Source: Sarocladium kiliense (Eukaryota > Ascomycota > Sordariomycetes > Hypocreales > Sarocladiaceae). From it: DNA of 64,000 bases. The notes below the pieces were generated by a model. The model searched no databases and was not told the DNA's origin. It worked only from the letters and a program-made list of their open reading frames with translations. Shown here in pieces: positions 46,201 through 58,796 of the stretch. Position 1 is the first letter of the stretch. Each line of letters begins with the position of its first letter. The stretch is taken from contig JAUZTG010000029.1 in NCBI GenBank assembly GCA_030734395.1, forward strand, positions 1,240,001-1,304,000, read 5' to 3'. A program made the position numbers and the translations under genes.

Positions 46201-48301
46201 TCAATCTTCAGACACAGCCGCAATACCTCGCTCGACTCTTCAAGCACATTCGGGAACAAGGTACAGCTGAGAAGGAATGTAAGCGTATTGAGTTGTTGAT
46301 GATGGGACTTTTCGGTTACGCACAGAAGAGACGAGAGGAGTACTACCTCCTGAAATTGATCGCAAGATCTATTCGGGAAGAAGTTGACAGCTGCGGAGCC
46401 ATCCAGGATTATCTTCGTGGCAACTTCTTTTGGTCGAAGCTGCTCAGCAATTACACCAGATCTCCACGCGACAGGAAATATCTCCGCGACCTTCTTGGGC
46501 CTCTTGTCCGTGACAACATCGTTGAGGACCCCGCCCTCGATCTGGAGAGCGATCCCATGCAGATTTACAAGTCAGCTATCAATAACGAGGAACTTCGAAC
46601 TGGACGACCGGACAACCGTCCATTGGATGTACCACGAGAAGTCGCTATCCGCGATCCGGAAACACGACGCTTATTTATTGACCATTTGAGAGACCTGCGG
46701 GAGATCTGTGACCAGTTTTTCATGGCTTTGGAAGATCAGCTACACAAGATGCCGTATGGTCTTCGATTCCTTGCAGGTCAGACGTTTGATGCACTGTCAC
46801 ATCACTTCAAGCGAGAAAACCCAAACACTTTGCTCCAGATCGTTGCCAATTGGGTGTGGAAGTTCTACCTTCAGCCAGCCGTCACGATGCCAGAGAACGT
46901 TGGCGTCATTGAAAAGACCCTAAGTCCTCTACAGAAGCGCAATCTAGGTGAGGTGGCCAAGGTAATCAGCCAAATTGCTTCTGGTCGACCCTTCGGCGGA
47001 GAGAACATCTACCTGCAGCCGTTGAACGCCTTTGTTTCAGAGTCGATTGACCGACTTCTGCATATCACGCGCGGCCTCATTGAGGTACCTGATGCGGAAA
47101 AGACCTTCGATATTGATGAGTACAACGACCTGTACGCCAAGAACAAGCCGACCCTCTACATCAAGATGACAGATATCTTCGCCATCCACAATCTTGTCGC
47201 CGCCGAGCTGCCCTATATGTGTCCGAACCGTGAGGACGTTCTTTATGAGATTATGCACGATCTCGGAAGTGCCAAGAACAATGAGAACGAGATGAATGCT
47301 GCAGGCACTTCTGACATTCATATGTTCCTCACGCCCAAGCTGCATGACGTGGATGACCCCGAAGCGGAGGTCAAGGCACTCTTCATGGAGACCAAACGCT
47401 GTGTCTTGTATATCATACGAGTGCAGACCGGAGCGAACCTTCTTGAGATCCTGGTCAAGCCAATTTCGGATGATGACGAGCGCAAGTGGCAGCATGTACT
47501 GCGTGATGACTTCGCTGAAACGAATAATACTCGTGGAGCATACTCTGACGCCAACATGATCGATGTCACCAGGATGTCTTACTACGAACTCAAGCGAACG
47601 GCGCTGGAGAACGTCATGCGACTGGAGCAGATGGGTCGGATCTCGAAACAGAACTTCTACCAGGATGTCCTGAATGCTATTGCCGTGGACATTCGATCGA
47701 AGAGCCGTCGGCGTGTTCAAAGGCAGCGCGAGTTGGATGGCGTCAGGCTTACCCTCAGTAACCTTCACGACAAAGCAAAGTATTTGGAGCAGCAACGCAA
47801 GAGCTACGATGACTATATCGAGTCTGCGATGGCCACGCTCCAAAACAAGAAAGGGTGTGTACCAACGATTTGAGTCGAGGACCATGGCCAAATGCTGACT
47901 GTCACAACAGGAAAAAGAAGTTCCTCATGCCATTCACGAAACAATACAACCATCAGAAGGAACTCGAGCGCTCTGGCCGTGTCCCCAAATTCGGCAGCTT
48001 CAAGTACAGCGCTCGTGCCCTCTCCGAAAAGGGCGTCCTCGTCTCTTGGAGTGGTATGTCCGAGCGGGACTGGGACAAGATCAATCTCACCATCTCTTGC
48101 GACGAGGTCGGCGTCTTCTCGATTGAGGGCTCGCGTGGCAGTATTCAGATGCCTGGCGCCAGCGCGCTCGTACCCATCGAGGACCTGTTGCAGGCTCAAT
48201 TCGAGGCGCATCAGTTCATGAACCTCTTTGAGGGAGGGCTGAAGCTCAACGTGAACCTGTTGCTTCATCTCCTGTACAAGAAATTCTACCGCACGCAATA
48301 A
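43263..48301 (+). CDS. rng2: IQGAP-family actomyosin ring scaffold (Rng2/SepG-like)
   Basis: Scaffold that organises the actin contractile ring at septation. Exons 43263-47854 and 47911-48301 give 1660 residues, with a 56-nt intron. The first 240 residues are Ser/Pro/His-rich and disordered. A calponin-homology domain covers about 265-390 (AKEWIEDI; LRNGVTLAEVVEALNP; IYCIHALSWLLFRKG). From about 455 to 850 I count 14 IQ-like repeats, core [IVL]xxLQxxxRGxxxR, at roughly 30-residue spacing. The RasGAP-like domain spans about 1005-1275 (LLKLIARSIREEV; KMPYGLRFLAGQTF; WKFYLQPAVTMPE). Like other IQGAPs it is unlikely to be an active GAP. The RasGAP C-terminal domain lies at about 1470-1660. Confidence 0.96.
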
Positions 48302-51300
48302 ATTGTGAACGGACACATGGTTTTGGCATTGTTCTGGCATGAGTTGGAAAGGCGCTTGGATTACTTATTTCCCCTCTGCATGATTTCGTGGTCATTGCGT
48401 TTTGTTTCTTGATACTTATACCCGCATCAAACTTGGGCAGCGAGGAGCGATAAAGGGCTGCGGTGTCAAAGGGGATATCGGCGGAACGGTCTGCATTCAT
48501 ACGGGGTTGGTCTGGACGCATTTATTGATCAGGGAGAGGAGGTGGACAGGTGTAGGGGTGTTTCGACGTCCTGTTGCTTGGTCTGTCGAAGGGGATCATA
48601 TGCATAGTTGCAAGCAGAGCGAGGATCAAGGAGTCCTAGTCTCCTGGATAACGAGCGGATCAGGCTCTGCTCTTGTTGGTTACGGTTACATATTTGATGA
48701 ATACGAAGTGATGCGCTTACTACGAGTCCTAAGTCTTCCAACCACCCGAAGGTGAAGACTGTCTACGACGATTGTGTACGCGCCTACCTCGATTATTTGT
48801 GTTCAAATCTGACAGCTACAGTATCACTTGCGAGAGCTTTTCGAACTGCGGTGTCGTGTGTGATGCTTCGCTCGATCGCCTGACACCAAAGCCCGCCCGG
48901 CTCAACACGGAGTTGGACGCCGTCCCGGCCGCACACGTGGTCGCCCGCCTCTCGGTGGCCATTCCTGGCGGTAGTCGGGATTATGCGCACAGATACGCAA
49001 GGTTAGCCACGACGCCTTCGAGGCCATCCTCAAGGTTTATCGTTCAGTCGGCGACAGGATCGGGAAAGGGATCACATGGGCTTCGTGCGTTGACGGTCCA
49101 GACCAAGCCCTCGCCTAGTGTCATTGATTGTTCCCTTTTGGAAGGAAGTCATTTGACGGCTCACCAGGACGAGACAAGGCTAACGCGAATCATCAAGGTT
49201 CCTCGTCCTGCTGCTCGGGAGGATGATGGGACCAGGAGGGGCAGGGAGGGGTTCTGGCGGTGAAGGATAAGATTGTGGTTTTGGCGTCGCGGGAACGCCG
49301 ACTTTGCGATGGTGCCCCATCCCGTCCGAGTAGCTGGCGTCCTAGACTGATTCTCTGGACACCTTTGTCACGACACAGGTGCCGCCACCCTGAGATAGGA
49401 GACTGTTATGATGATCCTTGACTTGTCCAGCGAGGCTCTGAGTAACGTCGTGTGACCTTGAGGCTTTCCACGGACCACTTCCTTGTCGTGGCGGATTGCA
49501 GACGGCTGTCGGGACTTGGGAATAAGAAGCAACCTGCACAACAAAGGCCAGCACCGGCTTTTCGATAGGCTGCCTGAGAAAAGCGGCTCTTGGCGACGAG
49601 GATGAGCAAAAGGTCGCGTGCGAAAATCTTGCAGCAGCTCGCGAGCGGCGCCGGGCTGGGCATGGATGGTTTGCCACGACTCCATTCGCATGTGTCCGGC
49701 CGTATTGGCCCTTGTCTTGTCCCTTAACGACGGTCGTCAAAGAGTGGCCATTGCAGCGATTTCGCCCAGGTTTTGTTCTTAGCGTATAGGCACACACAGT
49801 GCTTATCGCACACCGTGCTTGTATCGTTTAGACGACGATCGTCGGAATGAGCGTTGCGTACTCGGACTCGGATAGTTGCATACACCAACTTCTGCTCAAT
49901 TGTCACGCCTTGTTTCGCCTGCCGTTCAGAGGGCACAGGAGGCACGGCAAGAATGCGAAAAAGGATGGGAAAAGAGGTGACGTGCCAGAGGATCAGAGCG
50001 GTGAGCTATATGGGCGATCGGAATGATGATCCGAGAGCAGGAGGAGCCGCAATCTCGATTCCCCCTGAATTGTAGATGGTGCCATTCATGTGAGTGATGG
50101 CGCAATCCCAAACCTCCCAGCTAAGGGCGGAGGATCAGGGAGAACGACAGCTGATCGCACTAAACAGGAAACACGTCATGGGTGTTTCTGAAGCGTAAAT
50201 CTGACACGCATGAGTTGATAAGCTGGACCGGCGGAAGTCCCGGGGTGTAGAAACGTCAAGTTAGTGTCATGGTGTGCACGTTGTGTGCTTCCGACGACCT
50301 AGCATGCATGTCGATGCGCTTGCTCTCTTCGCTTTTCGTCGTATTAGCTCCGACAAGGCCGAGGTCTCGTGCACCCCGAGGCACGAGTTGCTAGCGACTT
50401 TCCATGGTAGGAAAGAAGGCGCAAGAATGGTGGTGTCTGGACGGTCTTATCGCCAACTGGGACGTGCATGAGGGCAACGGTGGTGTTGACTGAATCGAGT
50501 CGTGTAAGTCGAGCTATACAGTGCGAAGAGTGCGGACGCGGCTTGAAATCAAACGGGATAGATGCATACGCGGCGCAAAATCCCCTGCAGAGAGTGGCAT
50601 TGGCGTGACAGGGTGCCGAGCTGGCGCTGACCAACCGCAGAGCGCTGGGGACCGGATTGAGTAGTTCCACACGGGAAGGGGGGGCAGACTTGGTTGCTTT
50701 TTGTGTGGAGGGGTTCCGAGAGAGGGCATGTCGATGATGCGGTGGAGGAGAGGATGTGGGTGCAAGGCGTGGGAGAAGCGGTAGAGGTGAAGCTGGAAAG
50801 CTGTACGGAGTATTAGTGAGCGATGATTTACTGTGGGCGCAGCGATGTCGCGATGACTCTACCACCACTGTGTGGTGCTCGAGAAAGTGCGAGGCCTGTC
50901 AGGCAGTAAGGCATGCACGATGATGAGACGCCAGAGACCGACAGCCGCGTGTGCCATGGGTTCTCGCAATTTTGGTGTCTGCTGGATATGAAAGAAAGCG
51001 AGGTTTGATGGTGGTCAGTGTCATACCCCCGGGGGAGTGCACACAAGCGCTAGAAACAGTGGGAGGTGAGGTGTGTCTCGAGCATGCGGTGGGCTGGCTC
51101 CCTGGATGCAGCATTAGCGTATGTGGGGAAAGAAAGTAGAGGAGGATTTCCCCTACCGACACCGCACACAACTTGACAAGGCAAGACGCGCAGCCAGAAA
51201 GACCCTTTTCCATGCTCGCTAGCTGCAAGAACCAGACTGCACCAAGATAATTAGTATGTAACGTTCAGGTCAGGCAGTTGCTGCCTGATGATCCTTGTAG

Positions 51301-51859
51301 AAAAGAGAAGGAAGGAGCGAGTGGAAAGACGGAGGAGGCAAGAGCACCATCGGGCAACTGACAGCTGCCACCACCTGCTCGCTCCTGCCCACATCTCACT
51401 CACTAGATAACTTGCCTTACCTTAAAAGACCCCGAGCACGCCATCGACCATCCTCATTCCCTCCCCTCCCCTCCTCTTCCTTTCCTTTCCTTCTAGCTAC
51501 CTATATAGAATCGGGCATAGGCTTTCTGGAATCATCTGGGTTTCTGATCTATTTCTGTTCTTCGCTGCCACTGCATTTTTCTCTTCACTGTTCACGCAAA
51601 CCGTCTTGCATCTCTACACCTTCACTGCACCTCCCTCATACTGTAACTTATCTTTCAGAGAACCAATACTCACCTCCTGTTTCTGTTCTCGTTGCCTTCT
51701 GGCCGAGACAGAAACACCATTCTCACCTCTGCGGCTGCTCAGCATATCTCATCTTCATACGTCCTTGAAGGCTCACCTCAAGGCTCACTGATCTAGCTGC
51801 AACGCCGTCGCTCACATCAACTCCAGCCAACAGTCCAGACCTGAGCACACCCAGTCACT
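48302..51859. other. Gene-free stretch of about 3.6 kb between IQGAP and choline sulfatase
   Basis: Largest internal gap after the one at 318-4334. No frame has family resemblance, and none can be extended by splicing into a convincing protein. Short inverted GACGAC/GTCGTC motifs occur near 49,720-49,740 and 49,830-49,842. The final 450 bp (from about 51,410) are C/T-rich and look like the choline sulfatase leader. Confidence 0.5.
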
Positions 51860-53744
51860 ATGGCTCCCGACCTCAACTCCATGCCGCCCTCGGCACTCCA
51901 TGTCCCAGCCAAGGCTCCCGAGGCCGCTGCCTCCAAGCCCAACATCCTCTACATCATGGCTGATCAGCTGGCTGCTCCTCAGCTCAAGATGTACAACCCC
52001 GAATCACAGATCAAGACTCCCAATCTCGATCGTCTTGCCCAGTCCTCTGTCCAGTTCGACTCTGCCTACTGCCCATCACCCCTCTGTGCCCCTTCGCGCA
52101 TGAGCATGATCTCTGGCCTCCTTCCCATGAAGATTGGGGCATACGACAATGCCTCTCAGATCAACTCTGAGATTCCCACTTATGCTCACTATTTGCGCAG
52201 CAAGGGCTATCACACTGCTCTCGCCGGAAAGATGCATTTCGTTGGTGACCAGCTGCACGGTTACGAGCAGCGCCTCACCAGTGACATCTACCCGGGTGAC
52301 TTTGGCTGGGCTGTCAACTGGGACGAGCCTGACAACCGCCTCGAATGGTACCACAATGCCAGCTCCATCCTCCAGGCCGGTCCTTGCGGCCGCAGCAACC
52401 AGCTCGACTACGACGAGGAAGTCATGTTTAAGAGCACCCAGTATCTGTGGGACCATGTTCGCGAGGGCCCCAACAAGCGCCCCTTCGCTCTCACGGTAAG
52501 TTTGGAACACCCTCGGTGATATTGTATGCCTTTGCAGCGCCGTTTACTAGTTCACGGCTTCCAATATCGTGGCTCAACAGTCCTGAGCCGTTGACGCGCC
52601 TGCCCTGGCGTCGCTTCGAACCAACTTGAGCTTGCAAATGCTGACGAACGCTCCTTCCACCACAGGTCTCCCTCACTCACCCTCATGATCCCTACACCAT
52701 CACCAAGCAGTACTGGAACCGCTACGAGGATGTTGATATTGCCCTTCCCAAGGTTCGCATGGCCAAGGATGATCTCGATACCCACAGCCAACGTCTGCTC
52801 AAGGTCTGTGACCTTTGGGACCAGGACTTCACCGATGAGCAGATCAAGCGCGCCAAGCGCGCGTACTACGGATCTGTCAGCTACGTCGATGACTGCATCG
52901 GCAAGCTTCTTGAGACTCTTGAAGATGCCGGCCTTGGTGAAAACACTATTGTCATCTTCAGCGGTGACCACGGCGACATGCTCGGCGAGCGAGGACTGTG
53001 GTACAAGATGAGCTACTTCGAGTCATCGGTCCGCGTCCCACTGCTCGTCAACTACCCTAAGTGGTTCAAGCCTCACCGTGTCTCCCAGAACGTGTCGACG
53101 CTCGACTTGCTGCCGACCATCTGTGACCTGATTGGCACCAAGCCTGCACCGTACCTTCCAATGGATGGTGTCAGCATGATGCCGCATCTGAAAGGAGAGG
53201 AGGGCAATGACACTGTCTTTGCCGAATACACGGGTGAGGGTACTGTACGCCCGATGATGATGATCCGCCGCGGACCTTGGAAGTACATTACCTGCCCTGC
53301 CGATGCCCCTCAGTTCTACAACCTCGATCGCGATCCACTAGAGCTGGACAACCTGGCGCGATTCCGCAAGGTCGAGCCCCAAACGGACGAGCAGCGCGAA
53401 GCGAAGGAGCTGTTCGAAAAGTACGATGCTGAGGCTATGGCTAAATGGGACTTTGACGCCATCACGGCGCAAGTGTTCCAATCCCAGCGCAGTCGACGAG
53501 TCGTTTGGGATGCCTTGAAGGAGGGTCAGTTCACCAGCTGGGACTTTGACCCTGTGGATGACGGACGTCAAAAGTGAGTTTCCTTGATCAGCTCTTCATC
53601 TCGCAGAAAGACTAACAAACGTTCAGGTACATCCGATCTACTATTCCCCTGGATGATCTTGAGCGCCGCGCACGCTTCCCGATCGTGGACACCCACGGCC
53701 ACGAGGTGACCAAGGTGGTTGTCAACTCAACTCGCGGCAGTTGA
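51860..53744 (+). CDS. betC: Choline sulfatase
   Basis: Hydrolyses choline-O-sulfate, a fungal sulfur store and osmolyte, to choline and sulfate in the cytosol. Exons 51860-52495, 52666-53573 and 53627-53744 give 553 residues. The first intron is 170 nt, long for this window; the second is 53 nt. The sulfatase core begins PNILYIMADQLAAP with metal-binding Asp35. The formylglycine motif C-A-P-S-R has Cys76 as the residue to be modified, flanked by SPLC. Other marks are AGKMHF, SDIYPGDFGW, LTHPHDPY and the second metal site SGDHGD (Asp313, His314). No signal peptide, matching the cytosolic family. Choline-sulfatase-specific blocks (LHGYEQRLTSDIYPGDFGW; SSILQAGPCGR) separate it from arylsulfatases. 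Such genes usually respond to sulfur starvation, not tested here. Confidence 0.96.
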
Positions 53745-54304
53745 GTGGTATAATTGAGAGAAGATTAGATACAAGTCATGTGAAGATTGGAAATGAGGAA
53801 AGCAATGATTGGGGTACACGGTCGGTGGAGCATTTTTTTCGAGGGCATGATCATTGGAGTTTGCTCAGCCCGTGATACGATACCATGATGGTTTGGATTT
53901 GTTCAGTTCTCTCATATGGTTGGAATTGTAGCATGGAAAAGCGTGGGACGGTAGCACTTAGTATGAGATGCCATGAATTTTTCTATCATGAGTCTCTGTG
54001 AACAGTCTTCTAGTGTCTTGTGAACTAGAAGAGTACGCATTAGCACTCAAAAGCCAGCTTGTTGGTGAAGTTGCCGGTGAAGGGTGATGTGATAAGGCCG
54101 ATGTAAGAAGACCAAAGTCGCACAGTGTGAAATACGGCGCGGTACCTGCTAGTTTGGGATGGGACCCGCCATTCAAAGCTCCCCTCCTCCACCACGCACC
54201 TCGCACCTTGCACCTTTCAACAGGAACCGCGGACTACAAGTTCCGCGAACGAGAACGAAGCCCCGCGGAGGCACCGCAGTTTCGAGCGCAGCCCAGTCGA
54301 CAGC
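53745..54304. other. Gap between choline sulfatase and MED8
   Basis: About 560 bp between two plus-strand genes: 3' UTR of the sulfatase and promoter of MED8. Nothing else seen. Confidence 0.5.
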
Positions 54305-55190
54305 ATGGCTACTCTGGGGCTAGACGATGACGAGCTGAAGTCAGTGGAACAGACGCTGTCGCGGCTGGTGCAGCTGTCGAGCAGCATCCAGAGCTTGAAG
54401 ATGGACGTGCTTAAGAGCAGCCCATTGCCAAATCCGTGAGGCGCCAATCACTTAATACTGAGGCGTTGCGATTCAATGATTGCTAACTGCAAACCCACTG
54501 CTCAGTTCATCCATGCAAAACTCGGCGCAGATTCTCCAGCGCAACCTCCAGGTCGTCCTCGACAGCGTCACCGACAATGCCGAGCTCTTCTCCCGCATCG
54601 CGGTGCACCCCTCACCGAACTTCCCCGGCCGAACGCAAGAAAACGTATTAGGCCAGCTGCTGCGCAAGAAGCTAGAGCCCGATGTCGCAGACCTTGTGGA
54701 GGAAGGGAGGGAAGCGGCTGCGCTTGCGACGCCTGAGGGGATCGCTGCGTTGCAAGACGTGTGGAATGAGCTGCGTGAGTGGACGGTTGATAGGATTGCT
54801 ACGTATGTGAGGGAGGAGGCGGGAGATGTGTATACGAAGGAGGAGAGGGAGGCGGGCGTGGAGAATGTGAGGACGGGGTTGAGGAGGGATTTGGAGGAAA
54901 GTGATGAGGAAGATGAGGACGACGACGACGACGACGACGACGATGAAGATGAGGATGGAGCGGAGAAGATGGTGACTGATACGGCGACAGGACAGGGACA
55001 GAATGGAGGAGCGAGGACAGAGCAGAAGCATGTGCCCAGGGGACCAGAGCCGGAGACGATATTGTGGTTCGCTGCGAGAGGGGACTTTGATGTTCCGCCG
55101 CAGGTTGAGTTCCAGCGCAAGGATGGGCCGTACAGGGGGTTGCAGGGCGTGAGTGTTCCGCCGGATAGGATGCAGGGCATTGGGCAGTGA
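54305..55190 (+). CDS. MED8: Mediator complex subunit 8
   Basis: Head-module subunit of Mediator, which connects activators to RNA polymerase II. Exons 54305-54435 and 54506-55190 (70-nt intron) give 271 residues. The N-terminal helix (LDDDELKSVEQTLSRLVQLSSSIQSLKMDVLKSSPLP) and the second helix (SSMQNSAQILQRNLQVVLDSV) match fungal Med8; the splice joins NP to SSMQNS exactly between them. Conserved patches follow: HPSPNFPGRTQENVLGQLLRKKLEP and EAGDVYTKEEREAGVENVRTGLRRDLEE. A run of about nine Asp residues from a GAC repeat (about 54,918-54,942) precedes the C-terminal ILWFAARGDF motif, followed by a Pro/Gly-rich tail. Confidence 0.93.
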
Positions 55191-56278
55191 TGATGAGGAT
55201 ATGATGATGAGAGAAGACAATGATACCCATGACAATTCCATAGGTGTGTGGCTGTTGATGGCGAGATGCATGATAGGGTGCTTGGACAAGTAGGCACAGA
55301 TTCTGAGGATACTACCTAGACACCAACTGTGTAGCAGCTTCTTTGATCAATGTTGCTTCAGCTTCTGGAGCTAATGGCCAGGCATAAATCAATGCAGAAG
55401 ATGACGATGTGTTGCCCTGCTTCGCAGATCTCGATCTGGGTGTAGAAAGATTATTCGGTTCATGAAAAAGGTTCTATATGCAAAGGATACATATTTGTTG
55501 ACGGCTGGCAGAACGGCAGCCACGCAGTAGGTAGAAAATGATTTGATAGGGATCTGGCGAGGTCGTCCCTCACTACACAGATAGCGTTGGTCGAGAAGTC
55601 GACATGGCTCTTCGGACACTTGCCCTTAAGGAGCAAACGCAAGGCTTGGCCTAGTCGTCTCACACGCGACATTGCACGCAGCGAAAGCTTGGCCTCAGCA
55701 CAATAGTAAGCTGACGCAGACCCAAAGCAGTCCTAGTCAAAGCGTCGCTCCCAGTCAGAGCCTGCAACCTGCCCCTTTCCAATCACCCCAGAATAAGCTG
55801 TATAAGAGACTGTCAGCATGCAAAGTGGGAACACTAGCATGCGAGCTCGCATTCTTGTTGCTAGCATTGGGCAAACCCTCGGGTCCAGCGGCGCAGACCG
55901 AGCGAGACTATTCGGCTTTGGCCTTAAACCCTGGTGTCAGCCTCTACCAACCAAGAGGCAGCAGCAGGGCAACCCCGCCATGAGCTGGCATTGTCGTCAA
56001 TGGCTGAAGGGGCGCGTGTGCGCGCGTGGTCAGGGAACGATTTGAGCAGCGCAGAGCTTGGGTCAATTCGGAAGGAGTGTGGCATGTGGTCAGCAGGTGA
56101 CGATGATGTCGTTGGTATATCAGAGGGGATGCTCGCCCTTTCTAGCTTAGAATGGGTGATGCGCATCAGCTTGTCAGCCAGGACCTTTTACTCTTTTGAG
56201 GTCCGATTCTCGTCTCTGAGAGAACGATTTTCAAAAAGGAAGAACATAAGCAACGACCCAGATCCCAGCGATGCGAAG
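55191..56278. other. Gap between MED8 and the LPxELR-motif gene
   Basis: About 1.1 kb. The frame of the next gene stays open back to about 55,934, with an ATG at 56000, but that part has no conserved character, so I treat it as upstream sequence. No other gene supported. Confidence 0.4.
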
Positions 56279-57289
56279 ATGGCGGCTGTTCTGGTCGACC
56301 GCACGGTGATGCCGTGGCTGCCGCCAGTGTCGTTTGCTGAACGACCAGAACTGGAAGTGATGCCATCAGCAGAGGAGATCAAAGCCAAAGGTCTGAATCG
56401 GCCAGATATCCGACAGCCAGAAGCGACAGACTTTGCGTGCATGGTGAGAGATGAGTCAAGGCTGTTAGCGCTGCCGTTGGAGTTGCGGTTGGCGATTTAC
56501 TACTGGGTGTATCTGATGACGCCGGTGCACCATGCGCAGCTCGCGCCGTGGTATCCGGTGCCGTACCAGAAGGAGTATGTGGCGAGGGCTGTATCTGGGA
56601 GGAGGAGGAGGAAGGGCGAAGAGGCAGATGGAGATGAGGATGGTGAAGCGGCAATGGGAAGGCTATTGTCTTCGAAGAGACCGTTGTGTGGAATGCCGAC
56701 GACTCTTCTACGGGCCAACCGAGAGATTTACCACGAAGCGAGGACTATACCGTTCATCTACAACGAATTTGTGTTTGTCAATTGGTTCTCATCGGGAGTC
56801 TGGGCAGCAAGGTCCTTTACGCGGCACCTTCGGCCATGGCAGCTGTCCTCGCTCCGACAACTGCGACTCGAACTCCTATCCCGTGACCTTATGGGCTCGG
56901 GCACGAGCGAACTCTCTCACGTCTGCACCTCGCTAGCGACCGGATTGCAAGGCTTACGACTCAAGATCGCGCCAGGTGGATCAAGTCTTGGGCTGGCGTG
57001 GCTGAAGGACAAGGCAGAGAGCTGGACGGGGGATGTGAGCGAGGGACGAATCGGATGGGGATGGGTGGAGGATGGGATTGCGAAGCTGAAGGGGTTAAAG
57101 AGGATGGAGATTGAGGTTGAGGTGCCGAGCTGGGGGGATGAAGAGAAGGTTGCTTGGTGCAGGAGGCTGGAAGGGGTTTTGAGGGGGGGAGGGATGGAGA
57201 CGGAGGTGGTTTGTGTGGAGGGAGTCGGAGAGAGCAGGGAGAAGAATGTTGGCAAGCTGTTGGAGGAAATGGCGATGGAAAGGATGTAA
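56279..57289 (+). CDS. Hypothetical protein with F-box-like LPxELR motif
   Basis: Not assigned to a characterised family. The stop is at 57287-57289. I chose ATG 56279 (MAAVLVDRTVMPWLPP), giving 336 residues, because conserved-looking sequence begins after it; in-frame ATG 56000 is an alternative. Near residue 62 the motif LLALPLELRLAIYYWVY resembles the LPxELRxxIY opening of many fungal F-box-like/2EXR/DUF7730 proteins. It is followed by LLRANREIYHEARTIPFIYNEFVF, the second block of that group. A Lys/Arg/Glu-rich insert (about 100-120) separates them. The C-terminal third is Trp/Gly/Glu-rich with WGDEEK and a charged helix. Such proteins are numerous and fast-evolving in Pezizomycotina. Role unknown. 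Confidence 0.7.
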   Translation: MAAVLVDRTVMPWLPPVSFAERPELEVMPSAEEIKAKGLNRPDIRQPEATDFACMVRDESRLLALPLELRLAIYYWVYLMTPVHHAQLAPWYPVPYQKEYVARAVSGRRRRKGEEADGDEDGEAAMGRLLSSKRPLCGMPTTLLRANREIYHEARTIPFIYNEFVFVNWFSSGVWAARSFTRHLRPWQLSSLRQLRLELLSRDLMGSGTSELSHVCTSLATGLQGLRLKIAPGGSSLGLAWLKDKAESWTGDVSEGRIGWGWVEDGIAKLKGLKRMEIEVEVPSWGDEEKVAWCRRLEGVLRGGGMETEVVCVEGVGESREKNVGKLLEEMAMERM

Positions 57290-57951
57290 TGGTGATTGAT
57301 TGTTTGCGTGCATGTGTCGAGAGAAGCATCATCGGATGGGCGTTGGACAGGGTAGCATAGGCGCGGCGGGACACCAGCGCATCGACTATACTCGTGAATT
57401 TCAGGTTTGATCGCATTGTTCAGATGCGCGCAGGTATTCTTGTTGGATAATACTCGATGACAATTGCTTGTGCAGACAGATGAGACCTGTCCAAGTCATG
57501 CGCCGTAACCGGAGGAGGAGGGCACTGTACCAGTCAGAGACGTGGGTGAGGCCGACATAGGGCTGACTCTACCTACCAGACTCTACCTACCAGAGCAGGC
57601 TTCGTCATACCCTGCACGGCGGACTAACGGCACCTGGATCCTGCATCAACCGGCCTGTGAAGACTCATGTCCACAACCACGTCGTGACTCTTTTATATCG
57701 ATTTTAAAAGCTGCCAATAGTTGGACCAAGTGAGGAAAGACTCCTTTTCGACTTGCATTCGAAGTCGCGCATCTCTTATAGCACACCAGGTGCCACAGGG
57801 CCGCTTCCCACGCAACCACCATTCACGTGGCAGCGTGAACGACAACCTCACAGCTTGGTTCCCACCTCAGGTGCACACCAACTCCTCTCCTCTCATCTAT
57901 TATCCGACATATCACATCCCAGAATTTCTCGAAAAAAGAAAACCAGCAGCC
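57290..57951. other. Gap between the LPxELR-motif gene and the GFA gene
   Basis: About 660 bp between two plus-strand genes, so a 3' UTR followed by a promoter. CTCTACCTACCAGA is repeated in tandem at about 57,567-57,592. No gene supported. Confidence 0.5.
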
Positions 57952-58646
57952 ATGGAAGCCCGATGTCAATGCGGCTCGGTCAGCTTCAAGACCCCCAGCC
58001 TGAAGCCGCTCGCCTTGTACATCTGCCACTGCGAATCTTGTCGTCGTCAGACCGGTTCTGCGTTCGGGACCTCGGCCATCTTTCCGAGGTTCCCTGTTCC
58101 CAACACGGATAACCTGAGCTGCTATGCGTGAGTCTTAGATCTGGGCTTTTGATTGAGGGTGATGAAGTGGGATTTTGTTGACCGTGATTGCGACTGTAGG
58201 AGACCAACTGCTTCTGGGCACACCCTGTACTGGTACGAACAGACAGACATATACTCACTAACAATGGAGACATCTACTGACATTTATTGCAGCTATTTCT
58301 GCAAAATGTGTGGAACACGTCTCTTCCACATCGAACCCGTATGTCGTCTACTTACGCAACTCAGATCACGTAGCTAACACAACCGTTACAGACCAAAGAC
58401 GTCATCTCAGTCAAGGGCGGCTGTATAGAAGGTCTCGACTGGAGCACAGCTATCCATATCTGGACAAAAAGCGCAATGGTCCCCATCCCTGAAGGATCAG
58501 AGACGCACTCCGAGGAGTCGAGCTACTCAACCACGTATGGCTCCACACAGGAGTTGCTCGATCAGCCGTCGGATCAGACTTCGAGTGGTGACGAGGAGCC
58601 CATGCAGAGGAAACAAGTTGTAGGTGCCTGTGAGTTGAGTGGATAA
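57952..58646 (+). CDS. GFA/CENP-V domain protein (glutathione-dependent formaldehyde-activating family)
   Basis: Small zinc-binding protein of the GFA family; many fungal members are named for formaldehyde-glutathione chemistry but are uncharacterised. Four exons (57952-58127, 58200-58232, 58293-58338, 58392-58646) give 169 residues. The second exon is 33 nt and the third 46 nt, so unspliced reading loses the domain. Zinc ligands: CQCG near the start, CHCESCRRQTG (first CxxC), then CYFCKMCG after the join. These are the seven-Cys pattern of the fold. The C-terminal 60 residues are Ser/Thr/Glu-rich and probably disordered. It is next to an MFS permease on the opposite strand; the two converge. 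Confidence 0.9.
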
Positions 58647-58796
58647 GTGGGAGGCATTCCATAAAATAAGTACATTCGTTTGACTATCCTCACTACTCGT
58701 ATATGTATGTACGTTTCCCAATGCAACCCAACTCATTACTTACTCCCTAAGTAAGTGCATCATGCCTTCGCCATCTCATCACCTGCCGCGCGCTCA

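Noticed and set aside
55934..56278. N-terminal extension of the LPxELR-motif protein
   Set aside because: The frame stays open, but the start is GTG and the sequence shows no conserved blocks. ATG 56279 is more likely.
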